Shown here: in pieces, positions 1 to 6,696 of the stretch
Numbering within the stretch: position 1 is the first letter of the stretch
Layout of the letters: the number at the start of each line of letters is the position of its first letter
Assembly: GCA_021790615.1 (NCBI GenBank)
Contig: JAJYGW010000268.1
Coordinates: 1 to 7,900 of the forward strand
Origin: Actinomycetes bacterium
GTDB lineage: Bacteria > Actinomycetota > Acidimicrobiia > Acidimicrobiales > JAKAOS01
Direction: 5' to 3'
DNA: 7,900 nucleotides
Translations under genes and position numbers: made by a program
The notes under the pieces: model-generated
What the model was told of the DNA's origin: nothing
The model's input: only the letters and a program-made list of their open reading frames with translations
Database searches by the model: none

Positions 1-12
1 GGACCGGGCGCG

Positions 13-1023
13 ATGGCGGCCGTTGACGCGCGCCGCGCAGCGGTCTCGCTCGAAGGCGTGCGCGACCCGATCGAGCGCTGGGCCCGCGCGTGCCGGTCGC
101 GCCGCGTGGTGCTCGCGTCGCCGCGGTCGTTCTGCGCGGGCGTCGAGCGTGCGATCGAGATCGTCGAACGCTCCCTCGAGCGCTACGGCGCCCCCGTCTA
201 CGTGCGGCGCCAGATCGTCCACAACGCCCACGTGGTCGGGAGGCTCGCCGCGATGGGGGCCGTGTTCGTGGAGGAGCTCGACGAGGTGCCCAACGGGGCG
301 ACGGTGGTGCTCGCCGCCCACGGAGTCGCACCCGACGTCCGCAAGGAGGCCCGGGCACGCGACGGCTTCACCGTGATCGACGCGACCTGCCCGCTGGTCG
401 CCAAGGTGCACCACGAAGCCCGCCGCTTCGCCGAGCGCGGCTTCGAGATCGTGCTCGTCGGCCACGAGGACCACGAGGAGGTGGTCGGCACCTACGGGGA
501 GGCCCCCGGGAGGACCCACGTCGTGGCCAGCGTCGAGGAGGTCGACGCGCTCGACCTCGCGCCGGACGCGCCGGTCGCCTACCTGACGCAGACCACGCTC
601 GCAACCGACGAGACCGCAGAGATCCTCGGCGCCCTCGGGCGCAGGTTTCCCGGCGTCGTCGGACCGAGCGCAGACGACATCTGCTACGCGACGCAGAACC
701 GCCAGGACGCGGTGCGGGCGATCGCCCGCGAGTGCGACCTCCTCCTGGTGGTGGGCTCCGGCAACTCGTCCAACACGGCGAGACTGGTCGAGGTGGCCCT
801 GCGCGAGGGCTGCCGTGCGGAGCTCGTGGAGGACGTCGGCCAGCTCCGTCTCGCGTGGCTCGACGGTGTGGCGACCGTCGGGATCACCGCTGGTGCGTCC
901 GCCCCCGAGTCCCTCGTCGCCGAAGTGGTCGGGGCCCTGTCGGCCCTCGGACCCACGGAGGTCGTCGAACGCAACGTCGCCACTGAAACGGTCCGGTTCT
1001 CTCTTCCCTCACAGGTGCGCTGA
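13..1023 (+). CDS. ispH: 4-hydroxy-3-methylbut-2-enyl diphosphate reductase (IspH/LytB)
   Basis: Cytosolic iron-sulfur enzyme of the last MEP-pathway step, reducing HMBPP to IPP and DMAPP. The 336-residue protein keeps the three cluster cysteines of the family: C41 (SFCAGVERAIE), C126 (DATCPLV) and C224 (DDICYATQNRQ). It also keeps H70 (IVHN), H103 (AHGV), the H154/E156 pair (HEEVVGT, matching E. coli H124/E126), the TQTTL loop and SSNT (252-255). Two motif positions drift from the usual family wording: PRSFCAG instead of PRGFCAG, and RQIVHN instead of (R/H)EIVHN. About 30 residues precede the conserved core. The frame is open to the left edge, so the true start could lie upstream of the ATG at 13; I see no clear ribosome site before it. 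Its TGA overlaps the ATG of hpnH, so the two are probably translationally coupled. Identity is very secure; the start is less so. Confidence 0.95.
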   Translation: MAAVDARRAAVSLEGVRDPIERWARACRSRRVVLASPRSFCAGVERAIEIVERSLERYGAPVYVRRQIVHNAHVVGRLAAMGAVFVEELDEVPNGATVVLAAHGVAPDVRKEARARDGFTVIDATCPLVAKVHHEARRFAERGFEIVLVGHEDHEEVVGTYGEAPGRTHVVASVEEVDALDLAPDAPVAYLTQTTLATDETAEILGALGRRFPGVVGPSADDICYATQNRQDAVRAIARECDLLLVVGSGNSSNTARLVEVALREGCRAELVEDVGQLRLAWLDGVATVGITAGASAPESLVAEVVGALSALGPTEVVERNVATETVRFSLPSQVR

Positions 1024-2030
1024 TGCCCATTCCCATGAAGCAGAACATGAAGATCGGAGCTCATCTTCTCCGGCAGCGGCTGAAGGGCCGTAAGTACTAC
1101 CCGCTGATCGTGGAGATCGAGCCGCTGTTCGCGTGCAACCTCGCCTGCCCGGGCTGCGGGAAGATCCAGTACCCGACGGACATCCTCCGAAAGCGGCTCT
1201 CCGTCGAAGACGTCGTGAACGCCGTGGAGGAGAGCGGCACCCCCATGGTGTCCATCGCCGGCGGCGAACCCCTCCTCCACCCCCAGATCGTCGAGATGGT
1301 GGAGGCTCTCGTGAAGCGCAAGGTCTACGTGTACCTCTGCACGAACGCGATCCTCCTCCGCCGGCGGCTCGAGAAGTTCACCCCGAGCCAGTACTTCTCC
1401 TTCGTCGTCCACATGGACGGGCTGCGGGAGCGCCACGACGAAGCGGTCGACCGCAAGGGCGTCTTCGACACGGCGGTCGAGGCGATCGTCGAGGCCAAGC
1501 GCCACGGCTTTCGCGTGACGACCAACTCGACCTTCTTCAACACCGACTCGCCCAAGACGGTGCGCGACCTCCTCGACTTCCTGAACGACGAGCTCAGCGT
1601 GGACGCCATGATGATCTCCCCCGCGTACGCGTACACGAAGGCACCGGACCAGGAGCACTTCCTCGGCGTCGAGCAGACGCGCAAGCTCTTCCAAGAGGCG
1701 TTCTCCGACGGCAAGCGCAAGAAGTGGCGCCTCAATCACTCGCCGCTCTTCCTCGATTTCCTCGAGGGCAAGCGTGACTTCCAGTGCACGGCGTGGGGTA
1801 TCCCGAGCTATTCGGTGCTCGGATGGCAGCGCCCGTGCTACCTGATGTCCGACGGCTACGTCTCGACCTACAAGGAGCTCGTCGAGACGACCGACTGGTC
1901 CAAGTACGGGAGAGGGAGGGACCCGCGCTGCGAGAATTGCATGGCGCACTGCGGCTACGAGCCCTCAGCCGTGATCGCCTCCATGGGGTCGCTGCGCGAA
2001 TCGTTGCGCGCGCTCGTGAACACGCACTGA
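1023..2030 (+). CDS. hpnH: Adenosyl-hopene transferase HpnH (radical SAM)
   Basis: Radical SAM enzyme that adds a 5'-deoxyadenosyl group to diploptene to give adenosylhopane, the first step to C35 side-chain hopanoids (family knowledge). The sequence shows the radical SAM signature C38-x3-C42-x2-C45 (ACNLACPGCGK) and the SAM-binding GGEP at 80-83 (AGGEPLLH). It then has VVHMDGLRERHDEAV, and a C-terminal part with GWQRPCYL and C303-x2-C306-x3-C310 (CENCMAHCGYE), typical of HpnH with its DUF3463-type tail. The length of 335 residues is normal. The start MPIPMKQNMKIGA matches the usual HpnH N-terminus, and AGGT at 1013-1016 is a modest ribosome site. ATG codons at 1035 and 1047 are less likely starts. 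It overlaps ispH by one base (TGATG) and is followed 3 bases later by dxs. No squalene-hopene cyclase or hpnG lies in the window. Confidence 0.94.
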   Translation: MPIPMKQNMKIGAHLLRQRLKGRKYYPLIVEIEPLFACNLACPGCGKIQYPTDILRKRLSVEDVVNAVEESGTPMVSIAGGEPLLHPQIVEMVEALVKRKVYVYLCTNAILLRRRLEKFTPSQYFSFVVHMDGLRERHDEAVDRKGVFDTAVEAIVEAKRHGFRVTTNSTFFNTDSPKTVRDLLDFLNDELSVDAMMISPAYAYTKAPDQEHFLGVEQTRKLFQEAFSDGKRKKWRLNHSPLFLDFLEGKRDFQCTAWGIPSYSVLGWQRPCYLMSDGYVSTYKELVETTDWSKYGRGRDPRCENCMAHCGYEPSAVIASMGSLRESLRALVNTH

Positions 2031-2033
2031 ACC

Positions 2034-3965
2034 GTGACGACGGTTCGCGACATCGGCTTGCGCGCAGGCGCTGAACCCGACTGGGACGCACACGGCCAGA
2101 GCGCGCCCGTCGACGAGCTCGCCTCGGGGTCGCTGCGTGATCTCACGCCGGCGCGGCTCCGAGCCATGGACTACGCGGCGCTCGGCCGGCTGGCGGCCGA
2201 CATCCGGCGCTTCCTCGTGTCCTCGGTGTCGGAGACGGGCGGACACCTCGGCTCGAACCTCGGCGCGGTGGAGCTCTCGATCGCGCTCCACCGGGTCTTC
2301 GACTCTCCGACCGACTCGATCGTGTGGGACACCGGCCACCAGGCGTACGTGCACAAGCTGGTCACCGGCAGGGCCGAGGGCTTCCCGAGGCTGCGCAAGG
2401 CGGGCGGGCTCTCGGGCTACCCGAGCCGCGCGGAGTCGGCGCACGACCTGGTCGAGAACAGCCATGCGTCGACGGGGGTCAGCTACGCAGACGGCCTCGC
2501 TCGTGCCCGTGACGCACGCGGCCAGCACCACCACGTCGTCGCGGTGGTGGGGGACGGCGCCCTCACCGGCGGCCTCGCCTACGAGGCGTTGAGCAACATC
2601 GGGTTCGCACGTCGCCGCGTCGTCGTCGTGCTGAACGACAACGGCCGGTCGTACGCACCGACGATCTCCCCGCTCACGACGGCATGCTCGCCTGCCGGGT
2701 ACGGGGCCGGCGCCTCTTCGGCTCCGCCCGCCTTCTTCGGCGCGCTGGGCTTCTCGTACGTCGGCCCCGTCGACGGCCACGATCTCGCCGCCCTCGAGGC
2801 AGCCCTCGGCGGCGCGGCAGCGTCCGGCGGCCCCGTCGTGGTGCACGTTCACACCGTGAAGGGGCGCGACTACGCGCCCGCCGAGCTGGACATGGAGAAG
2901 CGCCTCCACGACGTCTCCCCCTTCGACGTGGCGACCGGGCAGCCGAGAGTCCCGAAGGGGAGCGTCCCGACCTACACGGAGGCGTTCGGGGAGGCCATGG
3001 TGCGCGAAGCCGCGTCGCGTCCCGAGCTCGTCGCGGTCACCGCAGCGATGACGGGGCCCACGGGCCTCCTCCCGTTCGCCGAGCGCTACGGCGACCGGCT
3101 CGTCGACGTCGGGATCGCGGAACAGCACGCAGTGACCGTCGCTGCCGGGATGGCCATGGGGGGGCTCCGGCCGGTGGTCGCCGTCTACTCCACGTTCCTC
3201 AACCGCGCGTGGGACCAGGTGGTCCACGACGTGGGCCTCCACCGCCTGCCCGTCGTCTTCTGCCTGGACAGGGCGGGGGTGACCGGTGACGACGGCGCCA
3301 GCCACCACGGGACCCTGGACCTCGCGCTCTTGACCAAGGTGCCCGGGATGACGGTGCTCGCGCCATCCTCCTACGAGGAGCTCGCGGTGATGCTCCACGC
3401 CGCGTTGGACCACGACGGCGGCCCGGTGGCCATCCGCTGGCCCAAGACGCCAGCCCGCCGCTGCACCGAGACGGGTGCGGGGCTGCGCGCACGTCGCGTC
3501 GTCGCCGGCGACGGGTCCGTCTGCCTCCTCGGCGTGGGCAAGCTCCTCGACGCGTGCGAGCAGGCGGCGGGGCAGCTCGGGGCAGAGGGGATCTCGGCGA
3601 CCGTCTGGGACGTCCGGGTCGCGTGCCCGCTCGACCCCGAGATGCTGGCCGACGCCGGTTCCCACCAGGTCGTCGTCACGGCCGAGGACGGGATCGCTGC
3701 GGGGGGTGTGGGTGCCGCGGTGGCCGCAGCGCTCGCCACCGGCTCGTACGGCGCCGGACCCTACGGCGCCGGGCCGTCGGGCGCCGGGCCGTCGGGCGCC
3801 GGGCTGTCCCCTGCGGCCGTGGCGACCTGCGGCCTCCCGACCGCCTACCTGCCACACGGGAGGCCGGACGACATCCTGGCCGCGCACGGACTCGACGGCC
3901 CGGGGATCGCCGCCGCCGCCCGCCGTTCTCTGCGCATGCTTCGCAGGTCGTCCTCCTCGGCGTAG
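2034..3965 (+). CDS. dxs: 1-deoxy-D-xylulose-5-phosphate synthase (Dxs), atypical form
   Basis: TPP-dependent cytosolic enzyme that condenses pyruvate with glyceraldehyde-3-phosphate, the entry step of the MEP pathway. Visible elements in the 643 residues are GGHLGSNLG (H71), WDTGHQAY, the TPP motif GDGALTGG (173-180) ending near NDN (201-203), GPVDGHD (244-250), LHDVSPFD (H292), the catalytic Glu in GIAEQHAV (E363), GDDGASHHG (D420, H424) and the transketolase C-terminal domain. Two oddities stand out. Between NDN and FFGALGF there are about 30 residues where E. coli Dxs has about 60. A Gly-rich pentapeptide repeat (571-590) is inserted in the C-terminal domain. The start is a GTG 3 bases after the hpnH stop with no strong ribosome site, so translation is probably coupled; about 32 residues precede the first conserved segment (SLRDLTP). 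Catalytic residues look intact, so it is probably active. It may be a cluster-specific paralogue (inference). Confidence 0.93.
   Translation: MTTVRDIGLRAGAEPDWDAHGQSAPVDELASGSLRDLTPARLRAMDYAALGRLAADIRRFLVSSVSETGGHLGSNLGAVELSIALHRVFDSPTDSIVWDTGHQAYVHKLVTGRAEGFPRLRKAGGLSGYPSRAESAHDLVENSHASTGVSYADGLARARDARGQHHHVVAVVGDGALTGGLAYEALSNIGFARRRVVVVLNDNGRSYAPTISPLTTACSPAGYGAGASSAPPAFFGALGFSYVGPVDGHDLAALEAALGGAAASGGPVVVHVHTVKGRDYAPAELDMEKRLHDVSPFDVATGQPRVPKGSVPTYTEAFGEAMVREAASRPELVAVTAAMTGPTGLLPFAERYGDRLVDVGIAEQHAVTVAAGMAMGGLRPVVAVYSTFLNRAWDQVVHDVGLHRLPVVFCLDRAGVTGDDGASHHGTLDLALLTKVPGMTVLAPSSYEELAVMLHAALDHDGGPVAIRWPKTPARRCTETGAGLRARRVVAGDGSVCLLGVGKLLDACEQAAGQLGAEGISATVWDVRVACPLDPEMLADAGSHQVVVTAEDGIAAGGVGAAVAAALATGSYGAGPYGAGPSGAGPSGAGLSPAAVATCGLPTAYLPHGRPDDILAAHGLDGPGIAAAARRSLRMLRRSSSSA
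3744..3803 (+). repeat. Four 15-bp tandem units inside dxs
   Basis: Four in-frame 15-bp units, the last two identical, encode SYGAG, PYGAG, PSGAG and PSGAG (Dxs residues 571-590). They sit between the helix ending AAALATG and the strand AAVATCGLPTAYL, where typical Dxs proteins have only a short loop. The 15-bp period keeps the frame, which fits slippage or unequal exchange giving a flexible surface loop. Confidence 0.85.
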
Positions 3966-3974
3966 GGTCGGGCC

Positions 3975-4355
3975 GTGCCGCACCGGAGCCGCCTCAACAC
4001 GGTCGTCATCGACGTCCCCGGCACACGGTTCGCCGCCGCAGTCGCCTTCTGGGCGACCGCGCTCGGCCGTCGCCCGAGCAAGGACCCAGAGGCGGCGCAG
4101 CCGTACCTCGCCCTCGAGGGGGGCGGCGCACCGCCCGACGTCGTCCTGCAGAAGATCGACGAGGCCGCCCGCTACCACGTCGACATCGCCACGGACGACG
4201 TCGAGGCAGAGGTGCGCAGGCTCGTAGCCGCCGGCGCCACCGTCGTCGGGCCGGTCGAGACATGGGTCGTGCTCCGGGACCCCGCAGGGCTCTTCGTCTG
4301 CGTGATCCCGGCCGAGAGCGACGACTTCGAGACGACGTCGACGCTCTGGGAGTAG
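3975..4355 (+). CDS. VOC / glyoxalase-like domain protein
   Basis: Small single-domain protein of 126 residues with the vicinal-oxygen-chelate (glyoxalase/bleomycin-resistance) fold pattern. A first beta-alpha unit (RLNTVVIDVP, then FAAAVAFWATALGRRP, residues 7-34) is followed by a second module. That module has RYHVDIATDDVEAEVRRLVA (66-85), GATVVGP and the closing WVVLRDPAGLFVCVIP (97-112), which resembles the usual W-x-x-(M/L)-x-DPEGN-x-FCV ending. The common Asn of that motif is Leu here. I cannot assign metal ligands or a substrate, so the function is unknown. It starts at GTG 3975, 9 bases after dxs, so it is probably the last gene of the same transcript; a link to isoprenoids is not shown. 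The frame is clean and the composition matches its neighbours. Confidence 0.8.
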   Translation: MPHRSRLNTVVIDVPGTRFAAAVAFWATALGRRPSKDPEAAQPYLALEGGGAPPDVVLQKIDEAARYHVDIATDDVEAEVRRLVAAGATVVGPVETWVVLRDPAGLFVCVIPAESDDFETTSTLWE

Positions 4356-4377
4356 TGGCCGGCGCCAGGCTGGGTCC

Positions 4378-4931
4378 TCAGGCGGGGGTCGGTGCGGGCC
4401 GCTCCCCCCGGGGGACGTGCCCGAGCATCCGGGCGACGACCACCATGCACTCGTGGCCCGTCGTGGCACAGACGAGCTGTCTGGCCAGCTTCTCCGGTTC
4501 GATCGGGCGACAGCCGCACCCGTGGTGGATCTTGGAAGAGGCGGACCAGCGGTCGGCGACCGTGAGGGCGGTTCTGCGCCATGCCAACTCGTAGGTGAGC
4601 TGAGGCCTCTCACGTACCCGAAGAAGGCGGCGAAGCCGCGTCGCTCGGCGTCGAGCCGATCCCCGCTGCCGGCGGCCGCCCTTGGGCATGGCCTCGCGCA
4701 ACCGGCAGTTCAGGTCTCCGACGAGCTGTTCGACGATCTCCCGCGTCGAGCCGGAAATGAACGCAGAAGGTCCCCTGCACGACGCCCGCACGTTCGACGA
4801 TGCGGGTGATCGACGCGTCGTGGAACCCGCTCTCCGAGAAGACCTCCTCGGCCGCGTCGAGCAGTCGCCGGCGGGTCCGCCTTCCTCGCTCCGGGACCGT
4901 TCGCGAAAGCGCCGCACCTCCGGCGCGTCAT
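4378..4931 (-). pseudogene. TetR/AcrR-family regulator, broken by several frameshifts
   Basis: Reading right to left, family-like TetR sequence continues through all three frames. From ATG 4931 one frame gives MTRRRCGAFANG...ARKAD to about 4875. A second frame (about 4876-4745) carries the DNA-binding domain: TRRRLLDAAEEVFSESGF, HDASITRIVERAGVVQGT and FCVHFRLDA. A third (from 4743) gives REIVEQLVGDLNCRLREAM. The first frame returns near 4661-4608 with DRLDAERRGFAAFFGYVR. The third frame resumes near 4611 with ERPQLTYELAW and later RPIEPEKLARQLV, ending at TGA 4378. Joined, these read as a near full-length TetR of roughly the usual 190-200 residues, so at least four frame changes have occurred. 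The HTH frame has a TGA at 4930-4928 and no start of its own. The usual Tyr of GTFYxHF is Cys. It lies divergent to liv genes, suggesting a former local regulator. Sequencing error is an alternative, but neighbouring genes are clean. Confidence 0.85.
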
Positions 4932-4954
4932 GTTCGACGGATGAATCGCCCGTT

Positions 4955-4983
4955 GTTCAATCGACGCGGACGTCGGCTGTCAA
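4955..4983 (-). promoter_or_regulatory. Possible promoter of the tetR remnant
   Basis: On the - strand a perfect -35 hexamer TTGACA lies at 4983-4978. With a 17-base spacer, the -10 position (4960-4955) reads TTGAAC, only 3 of 6 matches to TATAAT. A start about 7 bases further would leave a short leader before the ATG at 4931. Only the -35 is convincing. Confidence 0.25.
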
Positions 4984-5033
4984 GAATGAAGAACCTCGTC
5001 GGCGCGGTGCTCGGGACACGCGAGCGCTGTCGC

Positions 5034-5053
5034 AACACCTTGACAATCGTGTT
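5034..5053. promoter_or_regulatory. Interrupted palindrome AACAC-N10-GTGTT, possible operator
   Basis: Perfect 5-base arms AACAC (5034-5038) and GTGTT (5049-5053) surround ten bases that include the TTGACA box at 5040-5045. A repressor bound here would block the liv promoter. Size and position suit a TetR-type operator, but five-base arms can arise by chance. Confidence 0.3.
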
Positions 5054-5066
5054 TCCATCGTGTACT
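5040..5066 (+). promoter_or_regulatory. Possible liv operon promoter
   Basis: A perfect -35 TTGACA at 5040-5045 is followed after 15 bases by TGTACT (5061-5066), 4 of 6 matches to TATAAT. The spacer is short; a 17-base spacer gives a poorer -10. Transcription would start near 5072-5075, just at the GTG at 5074, so leaderless translation from that codon is conceivable. Confidence 0.4.
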
Positions 5067-5139
5067 TCGTGAGGTGAGCCACCTGTCACGTGGGCGAAAC
5101 GCGCGCCGGCGTGGCCCCGGGGGGAGGTCGAAAGGCGAC

Positions 5140-5997
5140 GTGCCGGTTCCTGGGCTCCACGTAGAGGGCGGCGCACCTGCGACGGCCTTTGGCGCGGGTC
5201 TCGAGGTCGACCGGCTCACCGTCCGGTTCGGAGGGTTGCTGGCGCTCGACGGCGTGTCCCTCGCGGTGGCCCCCCACGAGGTCGTCGGGCTGATCGGCCC
5301 GAACGGAGCCGGCAAGACCACGCTCTTCAACGCCATCAGCGGCTTCGTGCGCGCGACACGCGGATCGATCCGCTGGAACGGGCGCCTCTTGCAGAACCAC
5401 CACGCCCACGACCTCGGTCGGCTCGGGATCGCCCGGACCCTCCAAGGCGTCGGGCTCTGCCAGGGCCTGACTGCGATCGAGAACGTCGCCTGCGGCGCAC
5501 AGCCGTCGCTGCACGCCGACCTCGGCTCGGCTCTGGGCGGGCTGTGGCGCTCGAGCAGGGAGGAGCGCCGCGTCGCCGGCGAAGCAGCGGCCCTGCTCGG
5601 CCAGCTGGGCGTCGGGGACTGGGCCCACCGGTTCCCGCGCTCCCTCCCCTATGGGGTCCAGAAGCGGGTGACCCTCGCGCGGGCGTTGATCAGCCACCCG
5701 CGGCTGCTGCTCCTCGACGAGCCGGCGAGCGGCCTGTCGGCGGACGACATGGACGACCTCTCCTCACGGATCCAGGACCTGCGCGAGCACATGTCGGTGC
5801 TCCTCGTGGAGCACCGCATGGACTTCGTCATGGCCGCGTGCGGCCGGATCGTCGTCTTGAATTTCGGCGAGGTGGTCGCCACCGGCACGCCGGAGGAGAT
5901 CCAGGCGAGCCCCGAAGTGACCGAGGCGTACCTGGGCGACGCGGTGAGCGCGACCCGGACGGGCGTTGGCGAAGGCAACGTCGATGCTGCACGTTGA
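5140..5997 (+). CDS. livG: Branched-chain amino acid ABC transporter ATP-binding protein LivG
   Basis: One of the two cytoplasmic ATPases of a Liv/HAAT-type importer for branched-chain or related amino acids, amides or ureas. From GTG 5140 (285 residues) it shows LEVDRLTVRFGG at 21-32, Walker A GPNGAGKTT (53-61), the Q-loop ARTLQGVGLCQGLTAIENV (Q102), the LivG-type signature LPYGVQKRV (169-177), Walker B LLLLDEP (D193, E194) and the H-loop VEHRMDF (H225). It ends with TGTPEEIQASPEVTEAYLG. I chose 5140 because GGGGAGG at 5121-5127 precedes it and homology begins about 20 residues in. The same frame opens at GTG 5074, which would add 22 Arg/Gly-rich residues and could serve as a leaderless start. 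The 3' end overlaps livF by 14 bases. The first 20 residues and a C-terminal tail of about 20 residues are not conserved family sequence. Confidence 0.92.
   Translation: MPVPGLHVEGGAPATAFGAGLEVDRLTVRFGGLLALDGVSLAVAPHEVVGLIGPNGAGKTTLFNAISGFVRATRGSIRWNGRLLQNHHAHDLGRLGIARTLQGVGLCQGLTAIENVACGAQPSLHADLGSALGGLWRSSREERRVAGEAAALLGQLGVGDWAHRFPRSLPYGVQKRVTLARALISHPRLLLLDEPASGLSADDMDDLSSRIQDLREHMSVLLVEHRMDFVMAACGRIVVLNFGEVVATGTPEEIQASPEVTEAYLGDAVSATRTGVGEGNVDAAR
5971..5975 (+). promoter_or_regulatory. Ribosome binding site of livF
   Basis: GAAGG inside the end of livG, 8 bases before ATG 5984. It decides the livF start against the in-frame TTG at 5966, which lacks such a site. Confidence 0.6.
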
Positions 5998-6691
5998 GGG
6001 GCTGTCGGTTCGCTACGGGCCGGTGCGCGCCCTCGAGAGCGTCTCGTTCGAGGCGCGCTCCGCCAGCATCACGACGGTGCTCGGGGCGAACGGCGCGGGC
6101 AAGACGACGCTGCTGCGGGCGCTGAGCGGCCTGGTCCCGAGCCACCAGGGGACGGCCAGCTTCGACGGCCAGCGGATCACCGGCCGGGCGCCCGAGGCCG
6201 TCGCCCGGCTGGGCGTGTCGCACGTGCCGGAGGGCCGGGGAGTCATCGCCGAGCTGACGGTCGACGAGAACCTGCGCCTCGGCACGTTCGTCCGGGTGAG
6301 GCGGGGCGAACGGCACGCGGTCGTCGACGAGATCTACGAGAGGTTCCCCCAGCTCCGCGACAAGCGCCACCGGTCCGCCTCCACCCTGTCCGGCGGGGAG
6401 CGCCAGATGCTGGTCATCGGGCGCGCGCTCGCCTGCCGGCCCCGTCTCTTGCTGCTGGACGAGCCCTCGCTCGGCCTGTCGCCGATCGTCACCGCGCAGC
6501 TCATGGCCACGCTCAGGGAGCTCACCACCGGCGACGGCCTGGGGGCCGTCCTGGTGGAGCAGAACGCGAGGAGCGCGCTCTCCGTCGCCGACTGGGCGAT
6601 CGTCCTGAACCTCGGGCGGGTGGTCGTCGCGGACAGGCCGGCTCGGCTCGCGGCCGACGCTGACCTCCGCCGTCACTATCTGGGGTTCTGA
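5984..6691 (+). CDS. livF: Branched-chain amino acid ABC transporter ATP-binding protein LivF
   Basis: Second ATPase of the importer, expected to pair with LivG under the LivH/LivM membrane pair. From ATG 5984 it has 235 residues, a normal LivF length, and begins directly with the conserved MLHVEGLSVRYG. Visible motifs are Walker A GANGAGKTT (34-42), the LivF-typical VPEGRGVIAELTVDENL (81-97), signature LSGGERQML (135-143), Walker B LLLLDEP (D159, E160), the D-loop SLGLSP, and VLVEQNARSAL, where LivF proteins characteristically carry Gln at the H-loop position. The start overlaps the end of livG by 14 bases, and livH begins 5 bases after its stop, so the genes are one transcriptional unit. 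No disruption or odd composition is seen. Confidence 0.94.
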   Translation: MLHVEGLSVRYGPVRALESVSFEARSASITTVLGANGAGKTTLLRALSGLVPSHQGTASFDGQRITGRAPEAVARLGVSHVPEGRGVIAELTVDENLRLGTFVRVRRGERHAVVDEIYERFPQLRDKRHRSASTLSGGERQMLVIGRALACRPRLLLLDEPSLGLSPIVTAQLMATLRELTTGDGLGAVLVEQNARSALSVADWAIVLNLGRVVVADRPARLAADADLRRHYLGF

Positions 6692-6696
6692 CCGCC

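Larger units (their letters stand above)
4932..5139. other. Intergenic control region between tetR remnant and livG
   Basis: About 208 bases with no convincing gene. It holds two divergent TTGACA hexamers, an interrupted palindrome and a ribosome-site-like GGGGAGG at 5121-5127. The part from 4940 to 5070 is less GC-rich than the surrounding coding DNA, as expected for a promoter region. A GTG at 5074 opens a frame into livG, but its first 22 codons are Arg/Gly-rich and do not look like conserved protein. Confidence 0.6.

Noticed and set aside
684..1949. - strand open frame of 421 codons opposite ispH and hpnH
   Set aside because: Its sequence is dominated by Leu/Glu/Val/Asp repeats mirroring + strand codons, with no recognisable family pattern; the + strand genes are secure.
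3744..3803. CRISPR-like repeats
   Set aside because: The 15-bp units are directly adjacent without spacers and lie in frame within dxs.
4356..4377. Possible terminator between the VOC gene and the TetR remnant
   Set aside because: There are GC-rich short inverted bases (GGCCGGCGCC) but no clean stem and no T-run, so I cannot support a terminator.
3475..4594. Overlapping + strand frames across the dxs 3' end and the VOC gene
   Set aside because: Arg/Ala/Pro/Gly-rich translations in alternate frames; the dxs and VOC frames carry the conserved residues.
1965..4613. Very long - strand open frame (882 codons) opposite dxs and the VOC gene
   Set aside because: It is a GC-driven shadow: Arg/Gly/Asp/His-rich with no domain-like motif, antisense to a gene with full catalytic motifs, and it runs through the TetR remnant.
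4417..5077. + strand frames across the TetR remnant region
   Set aside because: No family similarity visible; the TetR-like signal on the opposite strand explains the coding-like composition.
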